Assembly: GCF_001750145.1 (NCBI RefSeq) | Contig: NZ_CP015732.1 | Location: 4,092,001-4,156,000 of the forward strand | Source of the DNA: Arthrobacter sp. U41 | GTDB lineage: Bacteria > Actinomycetota > Actinomycetes > Actinomycetales > Micrococcaceae | Length of the DNA: 64,000 bases | Reading direction: 5' to 3' | Shown here: piece after piece, positions 24,136 through 32,625 of the stretch | How positions within the stretch are numbered: position 1 is the stretch's first letter | Layout: the number at the start of each line of letters is the position of its first letter | Translations under genes and position numbers: made by a program | Notes under the pieces: generated by a model | Told to the model about the DNA's origin: nothing | Seen by the model: the letters and a program-made list of their open reading frames with translations, nothing else | Databases searched by the model: none

Positions 24136-25451
24136 TTACGGCGCCCAAATACCACGCGGGCGATGTCCTCGCGGGCTTCCCGGTTCTTGTTATCCTGTGC
24201 GCTGGCGATCAGGCTGTGGTTGTCTATCTTGGCCATCGGATCCGTTGTGATCTTTACCGGGCCGACCTGATAGTTCCTGGCAGGGTCATCGTAGATGTGC
24301 TTCGTAAACGCCGGATCCTCCAGCGGGTAGTTGTCGCCCACAAGGCCCAGCCGCTGCGCGGTGGCCAGCGCATCAAAGTCATAAGCGAAATGGTGGTATT
24401 CGGTCTCCGGATCGGCCTTCCAGCCGTCCGGCATCCAGGCACCTGAAAGGGAGAGCTGTTTGTCGTAATGTGTCCCGTACATTTCAGACGACGCTACCGC
24501 AGCTTCGCCCCAACTGTGAGACACCGCCACCGTCCGGGAGCCGGGCGGGTTCTGCACCGCGAGACCTTCTTCGAAATCCGCGAGCTTTTGGCCGGCCTGC
24601 TCCCCAAAGCTCTTGTCCGCTGACTGCACGAACGTCTGGTCCTGGGGGAACCCACTGTTCTTGTAGACAAAAGCCGCCGTGCTGCCGTCCGGATCCGACT
24701 GCTGCAGGAACGCCGCCATTTTCTGGGCGCCGCCCGAATAGAAGTCCTCTGCTTTCGCAAAGGTTCCCGGGACGTACGTCAGGACCGTCGTGGTGCCGCC
24801 GTCGTACCGGCCAATCAGCTCGATGAGATTCCCGTTGACGGGATCGTAGGCGGCGAGACTGATCTGTCCGTCGAGTACCCGCCGAAGGTATCGGGCCTCC
24901 TCGCTCCCGCCGTGTCCGCTTGCCTCAAGGCCCGCCAGTTGCCCGGAGGCGGCAACCCGGTTGGCCTCGATCCTGCTGGCGATCGGGAGTCCGTCCAGGT
25001 TGCCGGCCGTCAGCGGGTGGAGCCGGGCGAACTCGGCCTGCCGTTCCTCCCCGAGACCTGCCCACCATTCCTGGACCTGCTGAGGGGACATTGCCCCGAG
25101 TCCGGCCGATGTGGGAAAGGCAGCGGACGGCGCCGCCGGCAGTGCCGTGGCCGCGGGCCCGGCGACTGACGTGTCGGCGGCTCCGCTGGCATTTTCTTGC
25201 TGGTCAGCGTTGGCCGCGAGCTCCCGCTGCATCTTTTCCAGCAGCTGGACGGCCCGAATCATGGAACGCGAATGGCTGGTCTCCCAGTCCGTTCTGAACG
25301 CTCTGGCATCGTTTCCCTGCCAATACCCTGACGCGGTAAGCTCCGATGCCAGCCGGCGGTGGAGGGTGCTGAGCGTCAGGGCGCTGCTTCCGGCCTGCGA
25401 CGCCAGCGTGCGAAGGTGCGCCACGTCCGCGCCGTAAAAGCTTCCGGCCAT
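24132..25451 (-). CDS. WXG100-like domain fused to alpha/beta hydrolase (DUF1023-like)
   Basis: 439 residues. Residues 1-90 are a helical hairpin with the W-X-G turn at 44-46 (YWQGNDA), as in ESAT-6/WXG100 proteins. An Ala/Pro-rich linker (about 95-130) leads to an alpha/beta hydrolase with the nucleophile serine in AVSHSWGEA and a late histidine in KIDNHSLIA. DUF1023 hydrolases of actinobacteria have this fold and site. There is no Sec signal, so export through a type VII system is possible. The ATG, with GGGGGA upstream, was preferred to an upstream TTG. It overlaps the lipoprotein gene. Substrate is unknown; a lipid or ester is likely. Confidence 0.78.
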   Translation of the reverse strand: MAGSFYGADVAHLRTLASQAGSSALTLSTLHRRLASELTASGYWQGNDARAFRTDWETSHSRSMIRAVQLLEKMQRELAANADQQENASGAADTSVAGPAATALPAAPSAAFPTSAGLGAMSPQQVQEWWAGLGEERQAEFARLHPLTAGNLDGLPIASRIEANRVAASGQLAGLEASGHGGSEEARYLRRVLDGQISLAAYDPVNGNLIELIGRYDGGTTTVLTYVPGTFAKAEDFYSGGAQKMAAFLQQSDPDGSTAAFVYKNSGFPQDQTFVQSADKSFGEQAGQKLADFEEGLAVQNPPGSRTVAVSHSWGEAAVASSEMYGTHYDKQLSLSGAWMPDGWKADPETEYHHFAYDFDALATAQRLGLVGDNYPLEDPAFTKHIYDDPARNYQVGPVKITTDPMAKIDNHSLIASAQDNKNREAREDIARVVFGRRK

Positions 25452-25642
25452 GGATTCCCCCAAGTCATCCCCCCATTGACGGGTCGGCCGGCACGGTCAA
25501 CCCGTGGACATGCTACAGCGTTTTTCCATTCGATGGATGGATAGAACTCCCCGCAGGAATACCGGCCCCGATCTCGCGCCGCTTCCCCTGCCGGACGTAG
25601 GCTGGCCGCACCGGAATGGGCCGGAACCGGAAGAGGGCCGCC

Positions 25643-26299
25643 ATGGGCATGCGCTTCACAGACCGCGAGCAGGCAGGCAGGCTGCTGGCCGCTGCCCTGC
25701 CCCAGTTCCGAGGACGCCCGGACACCGTGATGCTGGGCCTGGCTCGCGGCGGGGTCCCGGTTGCCGCGGCGGCCGCCGCGGCGCTCCGGCTGGACTGGGA
25801 CGTGCTTCCGGTCCGCAAGCTGGGGATTCCCGGGCAGGGGGAAACGGCCTTCGGTGCGCTGGCTGCGGTCAACGGGCGGGTGGTGCAGGTATTGAACCGG
25901 CCTTTTGTGGATCAGCTGCTTGAGCTGGGGATCCCACAGTCAGCACTCGATGAGGTTGCGGGGTTCGAGCAGGCGGAACTTGAGCGCCGCGACCGGGCCT
26001 ATCCGGGGCCGCGGCTGCCGCTGGCAGGCAGAACCGTGATCGTGGCCGACGACGGGATGGCCACCGGGGCGACGATGCGGGCCGCGGCCGAAGCGGTGCG
26101 GGCGGCCGGTGCGGCGACCGTCGTCGTCGCCGTTCCCGTCGCCTCGCTGGAGGCACAAACGTCCCTGCAGCAGATCGCCGACGCCGTCTTCAGCCTCCTT
26201 ATCCCCGGCCAGTTCCGCGCCGTCGGCAGCTACTACCGCACCTTCCGGCAGGTGCGGGACGACGACATCGTCCGGCTACTGGGCACCCGGCCCGCCTGA
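25643..26299 (+). CDS. phosphoribosyltransferase-fold protein
   Basis: 218 residues. The PRPP-binding loop is seen in VIVADDGMATGATMRAA, and the N-terminal LARGGVPVAAAAAAAL matches the family that is often joined to dienelactone hydrolase or found alone in actinobacteria. The conserved VRKLGIPGQGETAFGAL and LLIPGQFRAVGSYYRTFRQVRDDDIVRLL regions support the same group. It is not one of the known purine or pyrimidine salvage enzymes; the base it handles is unknown. The internal ATG at MGMRFTDREQ has GAGGG upstream. Confidence 0.82.
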   Translation: MGMRFTDREQAGRLLAAALPQFRGRPDTVMLGLARGGVPVAAAAAAALRLDWDVLPVRKLGIPGQGETAFGALAAVNGRVVQVLNRPFVDQLLELGIPQSALDEVAGFEQAELERRDRAYPGPRLPLAGRTVIVADDGMATGATMRAAAEAVRAAGAATVVVAVPVASLEAQTSLQQIADAVFSLLIPGQFRAVGSYYRTFRQVRDDDIVRLLGTRPA

Positions 26300-26303
26300 A
26301 CAG

Positions 26304-26366
26304 CAACGCGGGGTCAGATCCGGCCCATGCGGAGCCACTTTATGGGCGCGAGGTGACCCCGCGTTG
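26304..26366. repeat. 63-bp palindromic element, copy 2
   Basis: Ends CAACGCGGGGTCA and TGACCCCGCGTTG are identical to those of the other copies; the inner arms are GCCCAT and ATGGGC, and the central loop differs. It starts four bases behind the phosphoribosyltransferase stop, between convergent genes. Confidence 0.85.
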
Positions 26367-26375
26367 GCTTAACGG

Positions 26376-26411
26376 CAGAGGGGCACGGACCTTGCGGCCC
26401 GCGCCCCTCTG
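26376..26411 (-). terminator. hairpin behind the MHS transporter gene
   Basis: Nine-bp arms CAGAGGGGC and GCCCCTCTG enclose an 18-base loop containing further GC pairs, 13 bp from the transporter stop and 10 bp from the palindromic element. No clear U-tract. Confidence 0.55.
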
Positions 26412-26423
26412 GCTTGCTTGGTG

Positions 26424-27779
26424 TTAGTGCCTTGCCGCATCATCCGTTGCGCCGTGGCTGACGCCGAGCGCGCGGCCCTTGGTTTCCCCGGCCAGCAGGA
26501 CGCCGACTGCGGAGATAACGCACAGGATCATGATGTAGATGCCGATGGAACCGGTCCACCCGGTGCCCTGCAGCAGGGCCTCCGCGATGGTGGCCGCGAA
26601 CGCACCGCCCAGGATGGCGCCGAAGGCGTAGCCGATCGAGATGCCCGAGTAGCGCACGTTCGCCGGGAACATCTCGGCGTACATTGCGGACATCGGGCCG
26701 TAGGACAGGCCCAGGCCGATGGTCAGGACGAACAGCGCGACACCGTAGAGCACGATGTTCTTGGTGTCGATGAGGGCGAACATCGGGATCATCCAGGCGA
26801 AAACGATGCCGTAGCCGATCAGGAAGGTCTTGACGCGGCCGATCTTGTCCGAGAGCCAGCCGCCGACCAGGGTGAAGATGAGCCAGCCGAAGGACGCCAG
26901 CGTGGTGGCCAGCAGGATCTGTGCGACGGGCATCTTCAGGGACTTGGTGGCGTAGGAGATGAAGAATGCGATCAGCAGGTAGCCGGCAGCGTTGTTGCCG
27001 ATGAAGATCATCGTCGAGTAGAGGACGGCCTTCTTGTGCTTGCGGATGAGCTCGCCGAGCGGCGCCTTGCTCTCTTCCTTGCGGTCCTGCATCTCCTTGA
27101 AGACGGGGCTCTCAGCGACGGCGCGGCGGATCAGGTAGCCGACGACGATCAGCACGATGGAGAGCAGGAACGGCACACGCCAGCCCCAGGACGCGAAGTC
27201 TTCCTTCGACATGCTGGTGTTGAGGAAGTACAGCAGGCCGGTGGCGAGGATCATGCCGACCGGAACACCGATCTGCGGGTACGCGCCGAACAGGCCGCGC
27301 TTGCTCTTGGGTGCGTGCTCGACGGCCATCAGGGCGGCGCCGCCCCATTCACCGCCGGCGGAGAAGCCCTGGATGACACGGAGCAGGATCAGCAGGACCG
27401 GGGCCCACACGCCGATCTGGGCGTAGGTCGGCAGCATGCCGATCAGCGCCGTGGCGGCACCCATCATGATCAGGGTGAAGACCAGCATGGCCTTGCGGCC
27501 GAGACGGTCACCCAGGTGGCCGGCGACGATGGCGCCCAGCGGGCGGAACAGGAAGCTGATGCCGATAAGGGCAAAGGACAGGATCTGCGCCAGGCCCGGG
27601 TTGGAGGCGTTCAGCGGCGCCAGGAACAGCGGGGACAGCAGGGTTGCCGTCAGCTGGGCGAAGATGAAGAAGTCGTACCACTCGATGGTGGTCCCGACCA
27701 GGGTGCCCGCGAGGACCTTGCGTTCCTCATGCTTGCTGCTGGGGCCCGCCTCAGAATCGACACTTGAAGTTGCGGTCAT
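26424..27779 (-). CDS. MFS transporter, metabolite:proton symporter family
   Basis: 451 residues with twelve hydrophobic segments. The MHS signature is present: GTTIEWYDFFIFAQLTA at helix 1, GHLGDRLGRKAMLVFTL between helices 2 and 3, and RVIQGFSAGGEWGGAALMAVEH in helix 4, as in ShiA, KgtP and ProP relatives. GGAG precedes the ATG. It lies on the same strand as hpaB and hpaC, 185 bp downstream of hpaB, so uptake of 4-hydroxyphenylacetate or a related aromatic acid is likely. It has its own promoter region with a TetR-like palindrome. Confidence 0.87.
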   Translation of the reverse strand: MTATSSVDSEAGPSSKHEERKVLAGTLVGTTIEWYDFFIFAQLTATLLSPLFLAPLNASNPGLAQILSFALIGISFLFRPLGAIVAGHLGDRLGRKAMLVFTLIMMGAATALIGMLPTYAQIGVWAPVLLILLRVIQGFSAGGEWGGAALMAVEHAPKSKRGLFGAYPQIGVPVGMILATGLLYFLNTSMSKEDFASWGWRVPFLLSIVLIVVGYLIRRAVAESPVFKEMQDRKEESKAPLGELIRKHKKAVLYSTMIFIGNNAAGYLLIAFFISYATKSLKMPVAQILLATTLASFGWLIFTLVGGWLSDKIGRVKTFLIGYGIVFAWMIPMFALIDTKNIVLYGVALFVLTIGLGLSYGPMSAMYAEMFPANVRYSGISIGYAFGAILGGAFAATIAEALLQGTGWTGSIGIYIMILCVISAVGVLLAGETKGRALGVSHGATDDAARH

Positions 27780-27854
27780 TGGAACTCCGTTGCTGGGGGC
27801 AGAGGTACTGCCCGGGGTGGGTGCGATGCGAATAACTGAATGCCTCTGGCATTT

Positions 27855-27872
27855 ACTGATCGAACGGTCAGT
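27855..27872 (-). promoter_or_regulatory. TetR-like operator in front of the MHS transporter
   Basis: ACTGATCG-AA-CGGTCAGT is an 18-bp inverted repeat with one mismatch. On the minus strand it lies just downstream of a possible promoter (TGACCT, 16 bp, TAAGAT). No tetR gene is present in the window, so the regulator would be encoded elsewhere. Confidence 0.45.
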
Positions 27873-27964
27873 TAGTATTCAGAATCTTACTATGAAATAT
27901 GCGCTAGGTCACACATTTTGAAAAAAGGCTTCCCGCTGCCAATAAATGACACCGGAGTGCCCGG

Positions 27965-29419
27965 TCAGTCGGCCCGGTTCAGGAACTCCCGGACCCTGGC
28001 CCGGACGGGCTCACGGTCATAGCTGTTGACCATGGCCGCGGCCATCCTCACCGGATCGCCGAAGAAGAAGTACTCGTACAGCGACTGCCGGCCGGAGAAC
28101 CCGGAGACCGAGGCGTCGAAGGCCAGCTTGAACAGCCGGACTCGCTCCGGGCCGGTCAGCGACTTGCCCTGCAGGTACATCTCGATATCGGCCCGGGCGT
28201 CGCTGTTGACGTCGGCCTCGCCGGGAAGCGCCATCAGCCCGGAGGCGGAGAACTTCCTGATGATCTGCGGGAACCGCTGGGCGACTTTCGGGTACCAGTT
28301 GCGGGCGGCGTTCAGCGTGGACCACTTCGGCAGCATAACGCCGGCCTCGTTGAGCGCCGCGTCCACTTCGGAGGCCCGGACCAGCGCCTTGCCGATCTCG
28401 ACGTCGACGATCAGTTCGGCGATGTCCTCCTGGATGTGCTGGAAACCGTCGATGCCGATCGAGTCGGCGAGTTCGGAGGCCAGGCCCAGGAAGAACTCGC
28501 TTTTCGCGATGGTCCTGGTGACCACCTGGTGCGTCATCAGGGCGCCGGCGCCGGTTTCGGAGTAGAAGCCGTTGCACAACTGCGGATTGCCGAGCATGAA
28601 AATGCGCTCGTTGGGGACGAAGACATTGTCGAAGACCGCGACGGCGTCCATTTCCTCGTAGCGCGACGCGAGCGGCTCGTCGTGGGTGCTGCCGCCGTTG
28701 TACAGCGAGGTGCGGCACAGGTAGCGCAGTCCCGGCGCGTCGTTGGGGATGGCGAAGGCGTAAGAGTACGGGGCATCCTCCGGCGTTCCGCGGAGCACGG
28801 TGGACGGGAAGACCAGGAGCTCGTCCGCGATCGGGGCGATGGTGGCCAGCATCCTGGCACCATGGACGACGATCCCGTCCTCGCGCTCCTCGACAATCCG
28901 GGCCGATAGCTGGCCGCCGAGCTGTTCGGAGCCGGAGACGGAGCGGTTGACCTGCGGCGGGATCAGGGTGTGCGTGGCGAGGACGTCGTTTTCACGCGCC
29001 CACTCGTAGTAGTTGCGGATGTTTTCGCCGAATTTGGGGTCAGCCTGGGAAAACCACTTCTCGGCCGTGCTGAGGGCGGTGAGCGAGGAGTTCATGTAGT
29101 CGCCGGAGCGGCCCAGGAAGCCGTTGGAGGACTCGGCCCAGGTGGAGATGGCGCGACGGCGGCGCTCGAGGTCCCCGACGGTCTTCGGCACCAGGAAGGA
29201 TGCGTTTACCAGGTCCCCCGTGGTGGGCGAGGTGTACGTCAGCGCGTCCTGGTACTTGGGGTCGTGCTGCATATCGAAGAGTTTGGCGTAGGAGCGCGCC
29301 ACATTCCGGAACGCGGGATGCTCGGCGATCTTCTCGCTGATAACCTCGCCGTCGATCACCACGTGCGGGGTCATTCCATTGAGCTTGTCCAGGTACTGCT
29401 GTCCGGTACGGATACCCAT
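27965..29419 (-). CDS. hpaB: 4-hydroxyphenylacetate 3-monooxygenase, oxygenase component
   Basis: 484 residues of the FADH2-dependent HpaB family (acyl-CoA dehydrogenase-like fold). It hydroxylates 4-hydroxyphenylacetate to homoprotocatechuate. Typical stretches are MGIRTGQQYLDKLNG, NASFLVPKTVGDLERRRRAI, THTLIPPQVNRS with the aromatic-substrate region, LLVFPSTVLRGTPEDAPYSYAFAIP and FDNVFVPNERIFMLGN. The length matches the shorter Gram-positive and Thermus-type enzymes, not the 520-residue E. coli form. GGAG precedes the ATG. It follows hpaC by 60 bp in the same direction, which supplies the reduced flavin. Confidence 0.93.
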   Translation of the reverse strand: MGIRTGQQYLDKLNGMTPHVVIDGEVISEKIAEHPAFRNVARSYAKLFDMQHDPKYQDALTYTSPTTGDLVNASFLVPKTVGDLERRRRAISTWAESSNGFLGRSGDYMNSSLTALSTAEKWFSQADPKFGENIRNYYEWARENDVLATHTLIPPQVNRSVSGSEQLGGQLSARIVEEREDGIVVHGARMLATIAPIADELLVFPSTVLRGTPEDAPYSYAFAIPNDAPGLRYLCRTSLYNGGSTHDEPLASRYEEMDAVAVFDNVFVPNERIFMLGNPQLCNGFYSETGAGALMTHQVVTRTIAKSEFFLGLASELADSIGIDGFQHIQEDIAELIVDVEIGKALVRASEVDAALNEAGVMLPKWSTLNAARNWYPKVAQRFPQIIRKFSASGLMALPGEADVNSDARADIEMYLQGKSLTGPERVRLFKLAFDASVSGFSGRQSLYEYFFFGDPVRMAAAMVNSYDREPVRARVREFLNRAD

Positions 29420-29479
29420 TGTTTATCTCCAGTCGTCGTTGAGCTGAGTCGTAAGAGGCGGAGTTGGTGGTGCGGAGGG

Positions 29480-30019
29480 TCAGAGCAGGTCCTCCATCCC
29501 CAGCTGGCTTTCCGGGATGGTCGTGAAGGTGCCGTTCGCGAAGGCCAGCGCGTCGCCGTTGCGGTAGTTGAAGTCCATTACCTCGCCGATGTAGAGCGTG
29601 TGGTCGCCGCCGTCGTACGCCGCCCAGGGCTTGCATTCGAAGTAGGCGAGCACGTGGGAAAGCCGGGGAGCCGTCTCGCCCTCGACCCAGAGCGGCTCGG
29701 GTCCGGGGCGGCCGGCGAAGTGCATTGCGAGCTGCCGCTGTTCCGCACCCAGGATGTTGACCGTGAAGGGCCTGCCGGCGAGCTCGTCGTGCGCCTTCGC
29801 CGTGCGGGCGATACTGACGAGCACCAGCGGCGGGTCCAGGGACACGGAGGTGAAGGAATTGACGGTGATGCCATGGCGCTTGGTGGCGCCGTCAAAGGTC
29901 ACGATCGCGACGCCTGTGGCGAACCGGCCCAGGCTCCCGCGGAAGTGCTGGGCCCGGGGTCCGGACGTACGGCCCGGAACAACCGGAACGGGTTCGGTGC
30001 GGGGCCTGGCAATCATCAT
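29480..30019 (-). CDS. hpaC: flavin reductase, HpaC-type partner of HpaB
   Basis: 179 residues of the flavin reductase-like FMN-binding split-barrel family. Seen are FRGSLGRFATGVAIVTF, GITVNSFTSVSLDPPLVLVSI and FTVNILGAEQRQLAMHFAG, with DGGDHTLYIGEV near the C-terminus. It makes FADH2 from NADH and FAD for HpaB. The ATG pair at 30014-30019 has AAGGGA just upstream; the longer upstream frame lacks family sequence. It is the first gene of the hpaC-hpaB unit, divergent from the IclR regulator. Confidence 0.9.
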   Translation of the reverse strand: MMIARPRTEPVPVVPGRTSGPRAQHFRGSLGRFATGVAIVTFDGATKRHGITVNSFTSVSLDPPLVLVSIARTAKAHDELAGRPFTVNILGAEQRQLAMHFAGRPGPEPLWVEGETAPRLSHVLAYFECKPWAAYDGGDHTLYIGEVMDFNYRNGDALAFANGTFTTIPESQLGMEDLL

Positions 30020-30068
30020 TGATCCCTTGCATTTGCCGATGATGTTGTGGGGGCGTGTTCTGCAGCTC

Positions 30069-30122
30069 TTGTCCTGACGGCAAAATTGTTCTATAATCGA
30101 ACACGTAGTTCCCATATGGAAC
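30069..30122 (+). promoter_or_regulatory. divergent iclR/hpaC control region: promoter inside two palindromes
   Basis: A strong promoter for the iclR gene is TTGTCC (30069-30074), 17 bp, TATAAT (30092-30097). The -10 sits exactly inside an inverted repeat TGTTC-N7-GAACA (30087-30103). A second, GTTCC-CATAT-GGAAC, follows at 30108-30122. Both have the GTTC/GAAC half-sites; one could serve autorepression and the other control of hpaC-hpaB (inference). Confidence 0.6.
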
Positions 30123-30201
30123 GCTAGCGCACTGTGAGGCGGAGCACAAGGGCCGTCCGGTGCATCCCGGCTTCACGACCGACCGCACCTAGGATGGACC
30201 C

Positions 30202-30918
30202 ATGACCCCGACCGCCGGCAGCGCCCAGGCCTCCCCGTCCCAGACGTTGTCGCGCGGCATCCGCGCCCTGGAAATCCTCGCCGAAGCCGAGCACCCGCTG
30301 ACCATCGCCGAACTCGCGGATGCGATGGGGGTGCACCGCTCCGTGGCCTACCGGATCCTCCGCACCCTGGAGGACCACTCCCTGCTGGTGCGCGACGACG
30401 GCGGCCGGGTCCAGCCCGGCCCGGGCCTGGCGGTCCTCGCCCGGGGAGTTTCGCGGAACCTGCAGACGGCGGCCCTGCCGGAGCTCACCCAGCTCGCCAA
30501 TGCGCTGATGATGAGCGCCTTTGTTGCCGTCTGGGACCACGAGGAATGCGTCACCCTCGTCACCGTGGATCCGCGCCACACCGGGGCCACCGTGGTCCAG
30601 CATCCCGGCTCCCGGCATCCGATCAGCGCCGGCGCCCCCGGCATCGCAATCCAGTCGGCCTTGTCAGACCAGGAATGGGCCGACGCCGCGCCCGGCATCC
30701 CGTACCGGGCCGAAGCGGCCGAGGCGCGACGCCGGGGTTATGCCGCCAGCCACGACGAGGTTATCGCCGGCGTCTCCTCGCTGGCCGTCCCGATCCGGGT
30801 GCCGGGCGGGCGGCCGGCGGCCCTCGGCGTTGTCTACATCCGCGCCGCCCAGGACCCTGCCGAGGTCGCCGCGGCCCTGGCTGCGAGCGCCGCGCGGATC
30901 GAAAGCCAGCTGGGCTGA
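30202..30918 (+). CDS. IclR-family transcriptional regulator
   Basis: 238 residues. An N-terminal winged helix (LSRGIRALEILAEAEHPLTIAELADAMG, HRSVAYRILRTLEDHSLLVRDD) is followed by the IclR effector domain (RYRLG-like RVQPGPGLAVLARG, GAPGIAIQSALSDQEW, ISSLAVPIRVPGGRPAALGVVYI-like sequence). It diverges from hpaC-hpaB and is followed by hpaE in the same direction, so control of aromatic acid breakdown is likely, probably with hydroxyphenylacetate or a product as ligand. Confidence 0.9.
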   Translation: MTPTAGSAQASPSQTLSRGIRALEILAEAEHPLTIAELADAMGVHRSVAYRILRTLEDHSLLVRDDGGRVQPGPGLAVLARGVSRNLQTAALPELTQLANALMMSAFVAVWDHEECVTLVTVDPRHTGATVVQHPGSRHPISAGAPGIAIQSALSDQEWADAAPGIPYRAEAAEARRRGYAASHDEVIAGVSSLAVPIRVPGGRPAALGVVYIRAAQDPAEVAAALAASAARIESQLG

Positions 30919-30967
30919 TGCCCGGCCTTGCCCGGGCCGGGGGGCCGGGCTCCCTTCGAGGTAATGC

Positions 30968-31010
30968 TTGACAAGCGGTACGGTCTCCGGCAGTTTGTAT
31001 CGTATACGAT
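30968..31010 (+). promoter_or_regulatory. hpaE upstream region with perfect palindrome
   Basis: A TTGACA hexamer (30968-30973) lies upstream of the perfect 12-bp palindrome ATCGTATACGAT (30999-31010). No good -10 at standard spacing was found. The palindrome does not match the GTTC/GAAC repeats at hpaC, so a different regulator, for example GntR type, may act here. Confidence 0.4.
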
Positions 31011-31041
31011 TTCGTACTCAATGAGGAGAATGATTATTTCC

Positions 31042-32547
31042 ATGGCTGAGCACTACATCCCGGACGACCTCCCGACCCGCATCCGCCACTACATCAACGG
31101 CGAATTCGTTGACTCCGTCAGCGGGAAGACCTTCGACGTGCTGGACCCGGTGTCGAACGAAACGTATGCCACCGCCGCGGCCGGACAGAAGGAGGACATC
31201 GACCTGGCCGTCGCGGCCGCGCGCAAGGCCTTCACCAGCGGCCCGTGGCCGCGGATGAAGCCGCGCGAACGCGCCCGCATCCTGAACAAGATCGCGGACG
31301 CCGTCGAGGCCCAGGAAACCCGCCTGGCGCAGCTGGAGACCTTCGACACCGGGCTGCCGATCACCCAGGCCAGGGGCCAGGCCCTCCGCGCGGCGGAGAA
31401 CTTCCGGTTCTTCGCGGACCTGATCGTGGCCCAGTTCGATGACGCCATGAAGGTCCCCGGCGCGCAGATCAACTACGTCAACCGCAAGCCGATCGGCGTC
31501 GCCGGGCTCATCACGCCCTGGAACACTCCGTTCATGCTGGAGTCCTGGAAGCTGGCACCCGCACTGGCCACCGGCAACTGTGTGGTGCTCAAACCCGCCG
31601 AGTTCACGCCGCTCTCGGCGTCCCTCTGGGCGCAGATCTTCAAGGACGCAGGCCTGCCCGACGGCGTGTTCAACCTGGTCAACGGCCTCGGCGAGGAGGC
31701 CGGCGACGCGCTCGTGAAGCACCCGGACGTGCCGCTGATCTCCTTCACCGGCGAAACCACCACCGGCAAGACGATTTTCCGCAACGCCGCGGAGAACCTC
31801 AAGGGCCTGTCCATGGAGCTCGGCGGCAAGAGCCCGGCGATCATCTTCGCCGACGCCGACCTGGACGCCGCGATCGACTCCACCCTGTTCGGGGTCTTCT
31901 CGCTCAACGGCGAGCGCTGCACCGCCGGGTCCCGCATCCTCGTCCACCAGGACATCTACGAGGAGTTCTGCGACAAGTACGCCGCCCGCGCCAAAAACAT
32001 CGTGGTCGGTGACCCGCACGACCCCAGGACCGAGGTCGGCGCCCTGGTCCACCCCGAGCACTACGACAAGGTCGCCCGGTACGTCGAGATCGGCAAGTCC
32101 GAGGGCCGGCTGCTGGCCGGCGGCGGGCGGCCCGAGGGGCTTCCGACCGGCAACTACATTGCACCCACGGTCTTCGCCGACGTGATGCCGGACGCCCGGA
32201 TCTTTCAGGAGGAGATCTTCGGCCCCGTGGTCGCGATCACCCCGTTCGCGGACGACGCCGAGGCGCTGGCTTTGGCGAACAACACCCGGTACGGGCTGGC
32301 CGGCTATGTCTGGACCAACGACCTGACCCGCGCGCACAACTTCTCGCAGAACCTGGAGGCCGGCATGGTCTGGCTCAACAGCCACAACGTCCGGGACCTC
32401 CGAACCCCCTTCGGCGGCGTCAAGGCCTCCGGCCTCGGCCACGAGGGCGGCTACCGCTCGATCGACTTCTACACCGACCAGCAGGCCGTCCACATCACCC
32501 TCGGCACCGTGCACACGCCAAAGTTCGGCGCCTCGGCGGCGCGGTAG
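31042..32547 (+). CDS. hpaE: 5-carboxymethyl-2-hydroxymuconate semialdehyde dehydrogenase
   Basis: 501-residue NAD-dependent aldehyde dehydrogenase. The catalytic cysteine is in FSLNGERCTAGSRI and the general-base glutamate in SMELGGKSPA; LITPWNTPFMLESWKLAPALATGNCVVLKPAE is the cofactor region. The N-terminus HYIPDDLPTRIRHYINGEFVDS is characteristic of HpaE, the enzyme after ring cleavage in the homoprotocatechuate pathway. The start at MAEHYIP was chosen by comparison with the family; GAGGAG is rather far (14 bases), so an earlier ATG at 31021 or 31030 is possible. The ring-cleavage and later enzymes are not in this window. Confidence 0.88.
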   Translation: MAEHYIPDDLPTRIRHYINGEFVDSVSGKTFDVLDPVSNETYATAAAGQKEDIDLAVAAARKAFTSGPWPRMKPRERARILNKIADAVEAQETRLAQLETFDTGLPITQARGQALRAAENFRFFADLIVAQFDDAMKVPGAQINYVNRKPIGVAGLITPWNTPFMLESWKLAPALATGNCVVLKPAEFTPLSASLWAQIFKDAGLPDGVFNLVNGLGEEAGDALVKHPDVPLISFTGETTTGKTIFRNAAENLKGLSMELGGKSPAIIFADADLDAAIDSTLFGVFSLNGERCTAGSRILVHQDIYEEFCDKYAARAKNIVVGDPHDPRTEVGALVHPEHYDKVARYVEIGKSEGRLLAGGGRPEGLPTGNYIAPTVFADVMPDARIFQEEIFGPVVAITPFADDAEALALANNTRYGLAGYVWTNDLTRAHNFSQNLEAGMVWLNSHNVRDLRTPFGGVKASGLGHEGGYRSIDFYTDQQAVHITLGTVHTPKFGASAAR

Positions 32548-32625
32548 CCCGTGCGCTATCACTTCGGTCGTTCCGGGGCCCTGTGTGCAACTACACCTCA
32601 TAGGGCAACCGCGGGTCAGCCTGCG

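Noticed and set aside
23532..26366. Palindromic elements as ends of one transposon enclosing 23.5-26.4 kb
   Set aside because: Each element is itself a full palindrome, no transposase lies between, and a third copy lies 12 kb away.
26418..27767. 449-codon plus-strand frame opposite the MHS transporter
   Set aside because: It is antisense to a transporter with unmistakable MHS motifs; its composition is Asp/Gln/Gly-rich shadow sequence.
31018..32601. 527-codon minus-strand frame opposite hpaE
   Set aside because: No domain or signal; it is a shadow of the aldehyde dehydrogenase gene.
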